Below are positions 1 to 7,438 of a stretch of 38,337 nt of DNA, one piece after another. Source of the stretch: Lachnospiraceae bacterium. Lineage in GTDB: Bacteria > Bacillota > Clostridia > Lachnospirales > Lachnospiraceae. Every line of letters begins with the position of its first letter. Positions within the stretch are counted from its first letter, which is position 1. The stretch lies in assembly GCA_016283755.1 (NCBI GenBank), contig JAEENO010000009.1:1-38337 (forward strand), written 5' to 3'. A program made the translations under genes and the position numbers. The notes beneath the pieces are model-generated. The model ran no database searches. It had not been told where the DNA came from and was given only the letters and a program-made list of their open reading frames with translations.

Positions 1-899
1 ATTCGTTTGTTTTCTGGAATAGGATATTCCATAGGACCTACAGCAGAGAGAGCCTCTGTTCTTACTTCGAGTGGAGTTTTACATTTATATCGTTCTTGTA
101 TGCGTTCTTCAGCATAAAACCTCAAATAATCCTTAATTGCAAACCTAAGTGATTCTTCATCTTTGATTTCATACATTGCATACATTTCGGACTTAATGAT
201 TCCCCAAAAACCTTCTGTTGGTCCGTTATCAATACAATGCCCAACTCTGGACATCGATTGTTGCATTTCTTGTTTTTCAAGTTTGCGCTGAAAAACTTTG
301 CTAGTGTACTGAAATCCTCGGTCACTATGAAAAACAGGTTTAGCAGCGGGATTTGCAGCAATAGCTTTATTAAATGTTTTAAATACAAGCCTATTATCAT
401 TTCTACAACTAATTACATATGAAACCGGATAACGATCATATAAATCTATAATGGCACTTAAATATAGTTTCTTTTTTTCACCAGGTACTTTAAATTCAGT
501 TACATCTGTTGCCCATTTTTGATTTGGTGCTGTTGTATAGAAATCTCTTTGAAGAATGTTTTCAGCTATGGCTTGTGGTGTTGAAGATAAATATTTCTTC
601 TTTTTCTTTCTGATAACAGAATGAATATTTAGCTTCTTCATTATTCTGTGAACGCGTTTCTTGCTATAGTTAGCATGATTGAAGTGGTTGATCCAAGAGG
701 TCATTCTACGATAACCTAATATATGATTGAAACGCTCATCATACTCTTTAATAAGACTAGCTAATTCAATATTTTCTTGTTCCTGAATAGGTATTTCTCT
801 ATGTAACCATTTGTAATAAGCAGCTCTTGAAATAGATAACTGCTTACACATCCAGTTAATACTCCATCCATTGTTTTCATAAAAGTATTTGATAGCCAT
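1..899 (-). CDS. IS3-family transposase OrfB (DDE integrase domain), 3' end outside window
   Basis: This is the catalytic part of the transposase. Reading from ATG at 899-897, the frame is open to position 1, about 299 codons, and starts MAIKYFYENNGWSINWMCKQ. An HTH_21-like segment comes first (residues about 1-95), then the rve integrase core. The DDE triad is visible in the contexts WATDVTEF, HSDRGFQYTS and NGPTEGFWGIIKSE. The last visible residues, GPMEYPIPENKR, are typical of the extreme C-terminus of this family, so only a few codons are probably missing. The frame is also open upstream of the ATG and joins orfA by -1 frameshifting at the A7 run (956-962), so the active product is likely an OrfAB fusion. 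No stop interrupts the visible part, so the element may be active. Confidence 0.9.
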   Translation of the reverse strand, partial: MAIKYFYENNGWSINWMCKQLSISRAAYYKWLHREIPIQEQENIELASLIKEYDERFNHILGYRRMTSWINHFNHANYSKKRVHRIMKKLNIHSVIRKKKKKYLSSTPQAIAENILQRDFYTTAPNQKWATDVTEFKVPGEKKKLYLSAIIDLYDRYPVSYVISCRNDNRLVFKTFNKAIAANPAAKPVFHSDRGFQYTSKVFQRKLEKQEMQQSMSRVGHCIDNGPTEGFWGIIKSEMYAMYEIKDEESLRFAIKDYLRFYAEERIQERYKCKTPLEVRTEALSAVGPMEYPIPENKR

Positions 900-931
900 A
901 TACTTTGATTCATAGCGTTGTTTGCCAAGCC

Positions 932-1609
932 TCACATCCCTTCGAATTCTTTCACTTTTTTTAACAGTTGTACCAACATGTCATTTTCTTCTAATTGACG
1001 TTTGAGCCGCTTGTTTTCTCTTCGAAGACGTTCTAATTCATCTACTTCATCATCAGTTTTATGACGACCTCGTTTATCTGATAATCCTTCATCTCCAGTA
1101 GCATCATATTTCCTTACCCATGAATACACTTGGCTGTATGAGACATCATACAAGCTGGCGGTGCCTTTATAATCTTTGTTATGTGATAAGCAGTATTCAA
1201 CGATTTCTTTACGTTCCTCAATAGTGGTTTTTCTTCTTGCTTCTGCCATATAGACCTCCCTTTTAGGATCATAATCCTTAAGTTCTCTATTGGCATTATA
1301 CAATTTTAGCCATTTACGTAAAACAGAATCGCTTGAAATGTTATATTTAGCAACAATTTCATCTAATGATAATTCACCTGAAATGTATAATTCCACACAC
1401 ATTAGCTTAAATTCAGAAGAATAATGCGAATTACTATTTGATTCGGAAAAAGCACGCACGCCTTGCTCTTTTAGTCGTTGTGCCCATCTTCGTATAGTTT
1501 TATCTGGTATCCCATAGATGCTAGAGAGCTCACATGATGAAGCTTTCCCATCAAGATACTTCTGAGCAATCAGTATCCTCATTTCGGAAGAGTATTTGGA
1601 TTTAGCCAT
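932..1609 (-). CDS. IS3-family transposase OrfA (triple helix-turn-helix, leucine zipper)
   Basis: This is the DNA-binding partner of the IS3 transposase, 225 residues. It has three successive helix-turn-helix segments (about residues 5-50, 60-105 and 125-170), each with a KTIRRW, SVLRKW or QVYSWV recognition-helix pattern. A leucine-zipper-like coiled coil follows near 190-220 (ELERLRRENKRLKRQLEEND). IS150 OrfA usually has about 173 residues and two such segments, so this is a longer, three-repeat version. The start ATG at 1609 follows a GGGGA ribosome binding site that lies inside an inverted-repeat arm (1616-1629). The zero-frame product ends EFEGM, just past the slippery A7 run, as expected for the repressor/partner product of a frameshifted IS3 element. 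Confidence 0.9.
   Translation of the reverse strand: MAKSKYSSEMRILIAQKYLDGKASSCELSSIYGIPDKTIRRWAQRLKEQGVRAFSESNSNSHYSSEFKLMCVELYISGELSLDEIVAKYNISSDSVLRKWLKLYNANRELKDYDPKREVYMAEARRKTTIEERKEIVEYCLSHNKDYKGTASLYDVSYSQVYSWVRKYDATGDEGLSDKRGRHKTDDEVDELERLRRENKRLKRQLEENDMLVQLLKKVKEFEGM
956..962 (-). promoter_or_regulatory. Programmed -1 frameshift site (A7) between orfA and orfB
   Basis: The minus strand has seven consecutive A residues, read in the orfA frame as TTA AAA AAA GTG. A -1 slip on the two lysine codons continues as AGT GAA AGA ATT CGA in the orfB frame, which is open all the way into the DDE domain. This is the standard fusion mechanism of IS3 elements. The stimulatory downstream structure was not located. 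Confidence 0.75.
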
Positions 1610-1615
1610 AAAAAA

Positions 1616-1660
1616 TCCCCTTAAGTAGATTTGGTTATTTACCTTGTCTACTTAAGGGGA
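1616..1660. repeat. 14-bp perfect inverted repeat near the IS end (RBS-sequestering hairpin)
   Basis: The arms are 1616-1629 (TCCCCTTAAGTAGA) and 1647-1660 (TCTACTTAAGGGGA), separated by 17 bases. The arm nearer orfA contains the GGGGA ribosome binding site of the transposase. A minus-strand transcript entering from outside the element would fold this hairpin and hide the site, whereas one starting inside the outer arm would not. Such protection against read-through is known for several insertion sequences; its operation here is inference. Confidence 0.75.
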
Positions 1661-1726
1661 ATCATATCAATTAGCGGGCGCTTTAATTTTGTGTAAGAAT
1701 TAAAACCGCAAGATTTGTCGTTTCTT

Positions 1727-1756
1727 TTGACTTGAAACCACAAAATGTGGTATAAT
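1727..1756 (+). promoter_or_regulatory. Vegetative promoter with palindrome in the spacer
   Basis: TTGACT (1727-1732), an 18-base spacer and TATAAT (1751-1756) form a near-consensus SigA promoter 54 bases upstream of the gene at 1810. The palindrome CCACA-AAA-TGTGG (1738-1750) fills the second half of the spacer and touches the -10 box, an obvious place for a repressor or activator. The gene's ribosome binding site GGAGG is at 1797-1801. Confidence 0.75.
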
Positions 1757-1809
1757 GAGCATACAAACAATTAAAGTGGTCGGACTATGTCCAGTCGGAG
1801 GAAAAGGTA

Positions 1810-4206
1810 ATGGATCGTTACGAGCATAAGCTTAAAATGAATGAAATGCGAACCGCTCTCGAAGAAGGAAGAGTTGAGGACGCATGCTTAATAGCGGACA
1901 GCATTAATTATCGTAAGGAGAAGACGGTATCGATGCTGTGTCTTATAGGAGAAGTATACGAGAAAGCCGAGCGTTACGAAGAAAGCAAGGACGCTCTTAT
2001 TTGCGCGTACGAACGCTCCCCTATAGGCCGCACCATTTTATACCGACTTGCAATTGTTGCTGTTAAAGCAGGCAATCCCGATGAAGCAGAAGAATATTAT
2101 AACGAATTCGTTAATATCGCTCCGACCGACAACTTAAGATATATATTAAAGTATCAGATACTGAAGGCAAAGGGCGCTTCCATTGCAGAGATGATAAGCG
2201 TTCTTGAAGAGTACAAAGAGCGCGAGAGCTCCGAGCGATGGAGCTATGAGCTTGCAACACTTTATCATAAGGCAGGGATGAACAATAAGTGCGTAGACCT
2301 TTGTGACGAGATAGTTCTCTGGTACGGTGAAGGTAAGTATGTTGAAAAAGCGCTTGAACTTAAGATGGATTACCAGCCTCTTACACCGGAACAGGAGAAG
2401 AAATACCGAAAGATCCGCCAGAAAGAGCGCGGAGTAGTTGAAGTATTCCCGGGCGAAGTGTTAAGAAGCGGTGATATTATTACAGAAAAGCGCGAGATAC
2501 CGCAGGTTACATATAATCCGGAAGCATATAATACCATCAACCTTCAGCAGGAAATTGCCAATAATATGCAGAAGATTATGGAAGCAACAGCTAAGGACGA
2601 GGTTAATGATGCCAAGGAGAAGATCAAGGAACTTGTTAATACAATCCCTTATCTTAATATGCCCAAGGAAGAGCTTGATGCCATGAATGAGGAGAAGTAC
2701 GGACATATAGAGACTGATGAAGAGATAGACGGTTCCTTAAAGGTTGATTTCCAGGAGATGTTCGAAGAAGAGCACGGTGGACAGCTGTCGCTTTCATTTG
2801 AGAATAAGCCTGAAGCAGAGCGTCAGATTACGGGACAGATGAGTATACAGGACGTTCTTGATGAGTGGGAGAGAACCAAGCAGGCCGCCAAAAGGAGTAT
2901 GGAAGTTGCCGAAGCAAAGCGCCTTGAGTCTGCAAAAGCAAGAGCTTTACAGGAAGCAGAAGGCATTATGGATCGCCTTAACGATATGACACAGAAGCTT
3001 TCTGAAGGGAAGACCCCTCGCGAACTCATGGAAGAAGAATACGCTAAGAAGGCAGAGAATAACGACGACGACGGAATTGAAGTAGAACTTGAAGAGCCTA
3101 CGGAAGAAGAGCGCAAAGGATTTATCGAAGTTACGGAGAAGCGCCTTGACGCATTACTTGAAGGCGTTATGACCAAGAAGATCCCGGATGTGACAAAAGA
3201 AGCGGAAGATATTCCGGAAGAAAACGCAGAATCAAGTGATACCCAGAAGCTTGAGGATGTCGAAGGTTTATCGGGAGAGACCAGAATCTATTCTGCAGAG
3301 CTTTCAGCGCCTGAGAATGCACAGACACCGGCAGAAGAAGAACAGCTAAAAAGCGAAATAAGAAAGAAAGTCGCAGGCGAGAAGACGAAAGAGATTACTC
3401 TTCCTGAAGATATAGAAGAAGACATAAGAAAAGAATTAGGTCTTGAGAGAGAGGCAATAACGCATCTTAATCAGGAGCAGAAGAACATCTTTTCATATTT
3501 TGCCAAAGTAGACGGAATGGAGAAGCAGATATGTCAGGCAATGGATACGGTTATTCATAAGAAAGACCTTGACACTTCCGTTACAGGCAATATAATTATT
3601 GAAGGAGGCCGTGGTTCAGGTAAGACCATGCTTGCTCTTGACTTAATCAAAGCATTAAAGAACGAGAATGTGGTTGCGGGACAGCGTAAAGTCGGCAAGA
3701 TTAACGCAGATGCCCTTAATAAGACAAGTATAGTAGACTTATTTGCCAAGATACACGGTGGATTTCTTATTATTGAGAAGGCAGGTTCAATGTCCAAGGA
3801 GACAATGGACGGTCTTACAATAGCAATGGAAGGCCCGACAGACGGAACCATAATCATTATGGAAGACATAAGATCGGGAATAAGCAAGATTAAAGCGGAA
3901 GCTCCGCTTCTTGCCAATAAATTCAAGACTACGATTTCGATTCCGGTATTTACATCCGACGAGCTTGTACACTTCGCAAGAAGCTATGCATATGAATGCG
4001 GATTCGATATCGACGAACTCGCAATACTTGCGCTTTATAACAGAATAAGCGGAATACAGAAGGTTGATAGAGCAACTTACGTATCCGAAGTTAAGTCTAT
4101 AATGGATGCTGCTATGCAAAAGGCAGACAGAGGAAGCTTATTTAAGAAGCGCCGTGAGGATAACGGGTATATCATCATCCGTGAAAAGGATTTTGAGAAT
4201 AAATAA
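1810..4206 (+). CDS. TPR-repeat protein with degenerate C-terminal CbxX-like AAA domain
   Basis: This is a 798-residue protein of unknown function. Residues 1-180 are helical repeats of TPR type (for example PIGRTILYRLAIVAVKAGNP). Residues about 260-560 are highly charged, Glu/Lys-rich and probably disordered or coiled. Residues about 570-790 resemble the CbxX/CfxQ (SpoVK-like) AAA fold: the Walker A motif GGRGSGKT is at 599-606, followed by GGFLIIEKAG where the family has GGVLFIDEAY. The Walker B acidic pair is thus replaced by Glu656-Lys657, so hydrolysis may be lost or altered while nucleotide binding remains possible. No signal peptide is seen, so it is predicted cytosolic. It is the first gene of the operon leading to ptb-buk, 28 bases upstream of ptb. 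GGAGG at 1797-1801 supports the ATG start. Confidence 0.75.
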   Translation: MDRYEHKLKMNEMRTALEEGRVEDACLIADSINYRKEKTVSMLCLIGEVYEKAERYEESKDALICAYERSPIGRTILYRLAIVAVKAGNPDEAEEYYNEFVNIAPTDNLRYILKYQILKAKGASIAEMISVLEEYKERESSERWSYELATLYHKAGMNNKCVDLCDEIVLWYGEGKYVEKALELKMDYQPLTPEQEKKYRKIRQKERGVVEVFPGEVLRSGDIITEKREIPQVTYNPEAYNTINLQQEIANNMQKIMEATAKDEVNDAKEKIKELVNTIPYLNMPKEELDAMNEEKYGHIETDEEIDGSLKVDFQEMFEEEHGGQLSLSFENKPEAERQITGQMSIQDVLDEWERTKQAAKRSMEVAEAKRLESAKARALQEAEGIMDRLNDMTQKLSEGKTPRELMEEEYAKKAENNDDDGIEVELEEPTEEERKGFIEVTEKRLDALLEGVMTKKIPDVTKEAEDIPEENAESSDTQKLEDVEGLSGETRIYSAELSAPENAQTPAEEEQLKSEIRKKVAGEKTKEITLPEDIEEDIRKELGLEREAITHLNQEQKNIFSYFAKVDGMEKQICQAMDTVIHKKDLDTSVTGNIIIEGGRGSGKTMLALDLIKALKNENVVAGQRKVGKINADALNKTSIVDLFAKIHGGFLIIEKAGSMSKETMDGLTIAMEGPTDGTIIIMEDIRSGISKIKAEAPLLANKFKTTISIPVFTSDELVHFARSYAYECGFDIDELAILALYNRISGIQKVDRATYVSEVKSIMDAAMQKADRGSLFKKRREDNGYIIIREKDFENK

Positions 4207-4234
4207 TATAATGTATTTTAGAAAGGGTTAAACG

Positions 4235-5158
4235 ATGAAGAAGGAGTTTTCCAGAATCTGGTCAGAAGCCAAGAACTTAGAGACCAAAGTTGTCGCTGTT
4301 GCAGTTGCACAGGACTCTGCAGTACTTGAAGCTATTGCAGGTGCTAAGAAGGCAGGAGTTATCAATGCAGTGCTTTTCGGATCAAAGGCTAAGATCGAAG
4401 AAGCAGCAAAGGGAGTAGACATTAACCTTAGCGAATATGAGATAGTAGATATCGAGGACAATACAGAAGCAGCTCAGGCAGCAGTTAAGTATGTTCACGA
4501 CAAGAAGGCCGACATGGTAATGAAGGGTATCGTAGATACCAAGACAGTACTTAAGGCAGTTCTTGATAAGGAGAACGGCTTACGTACAGGTAAGTTACTT
4601 TCCCATGTAGGTGTTTTTGAAGTAGAAGACTTACACAGAATGCTTTTCATCACAGATGCAGCATTCAATACGTATCCTACACTTGAAGATAAGAAGCAGA
4701 TTCTTGAGAACGCGGTAGTAGTTGCACATGCATGCGGCGTTTCCTGTCCTAAGGTAGCTCCGATCGCAGCTGTAGAGGTAGTTAACCCGAAGATGCAGCC
4801 TACACTTGACGCAGCAGAACTTACAAGAATGAATGAGGAAGGCGAAATCACAGGATGTATCGTAGACGGACCTTTAGCATTTGACCTTGCAATTTCACAC
4901 GAGGCAGCAGAGCACAAGGGAACCACAGGCAGAAAGATTGCCGGTGATGCAGATATCATCCTTGTTCCTGCAATTGAGACAGGTAATGTGTTATATAAGT
5001 GCTTAGGTCACTTATCCGATACAGAAAATGGTGGATTACTCGTAGGTACAGCAGCACCTGTAGTACTTACATCAAGATCCGATTCATATGAGACCAAGAT
5101 GAATTCAATCGTTCTTGCAGCTATGGTTGCAGAAAAGCTTAAAAAGGAAGGAAAATAA
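4235..5158 (+). CDS. ptb: Phosphate butyryltransferase
   Basis: The enzyme converts butyryl-CoA plus phosphate to butyryl phosphate and CoA, the penultimate step of butyrate formation by the kinase route in the cytosol. The 307 residues match the usual length of about 300 for the PTA/PTB family. Typical segments are visible: DMVMKGIVDTKTVLKAVLD, SHVGVFEVEDLHRMLFITDA, the GPLAFDLAISHEAAEHKG region and the C-terminal GLLVGTAAPVVLTSRSDSYETK. The start follows an AAAGGG site with a 7-base gap. The gene sits 2 bases before buk, which argues for Ptb over a phosphotransacetylase paralogue. Substrate preference within C4 to branched C5 acyl groups cannot be read from sequence. Confidence 0.95.
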   Translation: MKKEFSRIWSEAKNLETKVVAVAVAQDSAVLEAIAGAKKAGVINAVLFGSKAKIEEAAKGVDINLSEYEIVDIEDNTEAAQAAVKYVHDKKADMVMKGIVDTKTVLKAVLDKENGLRTGKLLSHVGVFEVEDLHRMLFITDAAFNTYPTLEDKKQILENAVVVAHACGVSCPKVAPIAAVEVVNPKMQPTLDAAELTRMNEEGEITGCIVDGPLAFDLAISHEAAEHKGTTGRKIAGDADIILVPAIETGNVLYKCLGHLSDTENGGLLVGTAAPVVLTSRSDSYETKMNSIVLAAMVAEKLKKEGK

Positions 5159-5160
5159 AG

Positions 5161-6234
5161 ATGTATAAGATATTAGTTATCAATCCGGGTTCAACATCAA
5201 CCAAGATAGGTATCTATCAGGATGAAGAGCAGATTTTCGTTACCAATATTCATCATGAGACAGAAGAGATTAAGAAGTATGCAAGAATAATCGATCAGCT
5301 TGATTTTAGAAAAGCTCTTATCGAGAAGGCACTTGTTGACGCAGGCGTTGATCCTACATCACTTAATGCAATCGTAGGACGTGGCGGACTTGTTAAGCCA
5401 ATCGTATCAGGAACTTATACAACAACAGACGAATTACTCCGTGATCTTAAGGCAGGAGTTCAGGGTGAGCACGCAAGTAACTTAGGAGGACTCCTTGCAC
5501 ACGAGCTTGCAAGCCAGTGGGGCAACATCCCTTCATATATTGTAGACCCTGTAGTAGTAGATGAGATGGAAGAAGTAGCAAGATACTCGGGACATCCGGA
5601 TGTACCTCGTGTAAGTATCTTCCATGCACTTAACCAGAAGGCGATCGCAAAAAGATATGCTAAAGAGAACAATAAGAAGTACGAAGACCTTAACTTAATC
5701 GTAGTTCATATGGGCGGAGGCGTTTCCGTCGGAGCACACGAGAAAGGTCGTGTAGTTGATGTATTTAACGGACTTGACGGAGACGGCGCTTTTGCACCTG
5801 AGCGAGCAGGCGGACTTCCTGCAGGCGGACTTGTAAGAGTACTTATGAGCGGCAAGTATCCGGATACCAAGTCAGCTATGAAGATGATCGTTGGCGGCGG
5901 CGGAGTTGTTGCTTATCTTGGAACCAATAACATGATTGAAGTAGAAAAGCGCGCGGAATCAGGCGATCATGAAGCATATATGGTACGTGAAGCATTCCTT
6001 TATCAGATAAGCAAGGATATAGGAGCAATGTCTACAGTACTTAAAGGTAAGGTAGATCAGATTCTTATTACAGGCGGTGTTGCACATGATAAGTATATCG
6101 TAGAGCACATCAAGGAGAGAGTAGCACATATCGCACCTATCTCTGTATATCCGGGCGAGGATGAGCTTCTTGCATTAGCACAGGGCGGACTTCGTGTACT
6201 TAATAAGGAAGAGGAAGCTCACATTTATAAATAA
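5161..6234 (+). CDS. buk: Butyrate kinase
   Basis: The enzyme transfers the phosphoryl group of butyryl phosphate to ADP, giving butyrate and ATP; it belongs to the ASKHA acetokinase family. The length of 357 residues is standard. Visible motifs are the N-terminal phosphate loop INPGSTSTKIGIY, the central VVHMGGGVSVGAHEKGRVVD, DGDGAFAPERAGGLP and the C-terminal adenosine motif ILITGGVAHDKYIVEHI. It follows ptb by 2 bases, and AAGGAAGG at the end of ptb serves as ribosome binding site, so the two are surely co-transcribed and probably translationally coupled. Together they mark a butyrate-producing fermenter that uses the kinase route, at least in part. Confidence 0.96.
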   Translation: MYKILVINPGSTSTKIGIYQDEEQIFVTNIHHETEEIKKYARIIDQLDFRKALIEKALVDAGVDPTSLNAIVGRGGLVKPIVSGTYTTTDELLRDLKAGVQGEHASNLGGLLAHELASQWGNIPSYIVDPVVVDEMEEVARYSGHPDVPRVSIFHALNQKAIAKRYAKENNKKYEDLNLIVVHMGGGVSVGAHEKGRVVDVFNGLDGDGAFAPERAGGLPAGGLVRVLMSGKYPDTKSAMKMIVGGGGVVAYLGTNNMIEVEKRAESGDHEAYMVREAFLYQISKDIGAMSTVLKGKVDQILITGGVAHDKYIVEHIKERVAHIAPISVYPGEDELLALAQGGLRVLNKEEEAHIYK

Positions 6235-6244
6235 GGAACATACT

Positions 6245-7426
6245 ATGGATGAATTAAGAGATTGCTTGAAAGAGACAATCAACGAAAAACTTAATAGAAT
6301 CATCATAAGTAACAGTAAATTAAAGGGCGGAGTGAACAAGATTCACATCCGCCCGATTCTGCTGAAAGGAAAGCTTATTTTCCAGATGGCGTCATATACC
6401 GAAAAGCAGGTATTTCATGAAAATCTCGAACGAGATGCCATGATAGAAAAAGTAATAAAGCTTACCGAAGACTTTAAGCAGCTTGAGATAGATCATGAGG
6501 ATGTAATCATAACCTGTATTATAAGTAAGAAGGGCAAAATAACCATTAAGAAAAAGAACAATTTAGTTAAAAGCGCTTCTAAAGAAAAGCCTCAAAAAGA
6601 TCTTACTCATAACAGAGTGAAGAAATACTTAATTCCGGAAGGAACACCGGTGCCGTTTCTTATGGATCTTGGAGTCATGACAAGTGATGGCAAGATACAC
6701 GACAAGATGTACGATAAGTACAGGCAGATAAACAGATTCCTTGAATTTATCGAGGATATACTTCCGGCATTATCTAAGGACAGAGAGTTAACAATAATAG
6801 ACTTTGGATGCGGAAAATCCTATCTTACCTTTGCGATGTACTATTATTTATGCGTATTACGCGGATATAATGTGCGAATGATAGGACTTGATCTTAAGGA
6901 AGATGTAATAGATAAATGTAATAAACTGGCAGAAAAGTACGGATACGAGAAGCTTTCGTTTCTTGTCGGGGATATCAAGGATTATGAAGGTGTCGATAAG
7001 GTCGACATGGTTGTAACCCTGCATGCCTGCGATACCGCAACGGATTATGCATTATATAAAGCGGTAACCTGGGATGCGGATGTAATCCTGTCCGTTCCTT
7101 GCTGTCAGCATGAGATGAATAAACAGCTTAATTCGACTTATAAGAATACTGAATTATCAGCGCTTTTATCCTATGGTATTATAAGGGAGAGAACGGCTGC
7201 GCTTCTTACCGATGCGGTTAGAGCGGAGGTATTAAGGGATTGCGGATTTGAGGTTCAGCTGTTAGAATTTATTGATATGGAACATACGCCGAAGAATATT
7301 CTTATTCGTGCGGTTAGGGAAAAGAAAAAGATCGAGATTAAGGCTAATAAAAAAACCTACAAGGATGCAGTCAACTATCTTGGGGTCGAGCCTATGATCC
7401 TTAAGTTACTTGATAAAGAAAGGTAG
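6245..7426 (+). CDS. Class I SAM-dependent methyltransferase (Methyltransf_32-like)
   Basis: The protein has 393 residues from ATG 6245, preferred because AAGGA lies 7 bases upstream and 10 bases after buk. A longer frame from 6194 would run into buk coding sequence. The N-terminal 110 residues form an alpha/beta region of unknown role (KGGVNKIHIRPILLKGKLIFQ). A Rossmann methyltransferase domain follows, with motif I LTIIDFGCGKSYLTFAMYYY at about residues 180-200, an acidic motif II in MIGLDLKEDVIDKCNKLAEK and DMVVTLHACDTATDYALY, then SVPCCQHEMN. This arrangement is common in Firmicutes and is related to the Methyltransf_32 group, some members of which act on RNA. The substrate is not known. 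It is the fourth gene of the operon. Confidence 0.8.
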   Translation: MDELRDCLKETINEKLNRIIISNSKLKGGVNKIHIRPILLKGKLIFQMASYTEKQVFHENLERDAMIEKVIKLTEDFKQLEIDHEDVIITCIISKKGKITIKKKNNLVKSASKEKPQKDLTHNRVKKYLIPEGTPVPFLMDLGVMTSDGKIHDKMYDKYRQINRFLEFIEDILPALSKDRELTIIDFGCGKSYLTFAMYYYLCVLRGYNVRMIGLDLKEDVIDKCNKLAEKYGYEKLSFLVGDIKDYEGVDKVDMVVTLHACDTATDYALYKAVTWDADVILSVPCCQHEMNKQLNSTYKNTELSALLSYGIIRERTAALLTDAVRAEVLRDCGFEVQLLEFIDMEHTPKNILIRAVREKKKIEIKANKKTYKDAVNYLGVEPMILKLLDKER

Positions 7427-7438
7427 ATTACTCTTAAC

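Larger units (their letters stand above)
1..1669 (-). mobile_element. IS3-family (IS150-like) insertion sequence, partial
   Basis: This is the transposase-start end of an IS3-family element. On the minus strand it carries orfA (932-1609) and orfB (899 to the window edge), with orfB in the -1 frame relative to orfA and an A7 run at the junction. The outer end is placed at about 1669, where the minus strand reads TGATATGATTCCCC, fitting the TG...CA ends of IS3 elements. The other end lies outside the window, so neither the terminal inverted repeat pair nor a target duplication can be checked. Placing the boundary at 1669 is inference; the family assignment is secure from the DDE residues in orfB. 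Confidence 0.9.

Noticed and set aside
122-422. Open frames on both strands within the first 422 bases
   Set aside because: They lie inside the transposase orfB frame, which carries the DDE residues; neither has a ribosome binding site or family character.
2823-3176. Ser-rich minus-strand frame, and similar ones at 10471-12891
   Set aside because: These are antisense shadows of Glu/Lys-rich coding sequence with no start signals.
6194-6244. N-terminal extension of the methyltransferase from ATG 6194
   Set aside because: It overlaps the last codons of buk and lacks a ribosome binding site, whereas ATG 6245 has AAGGA at good spacing.
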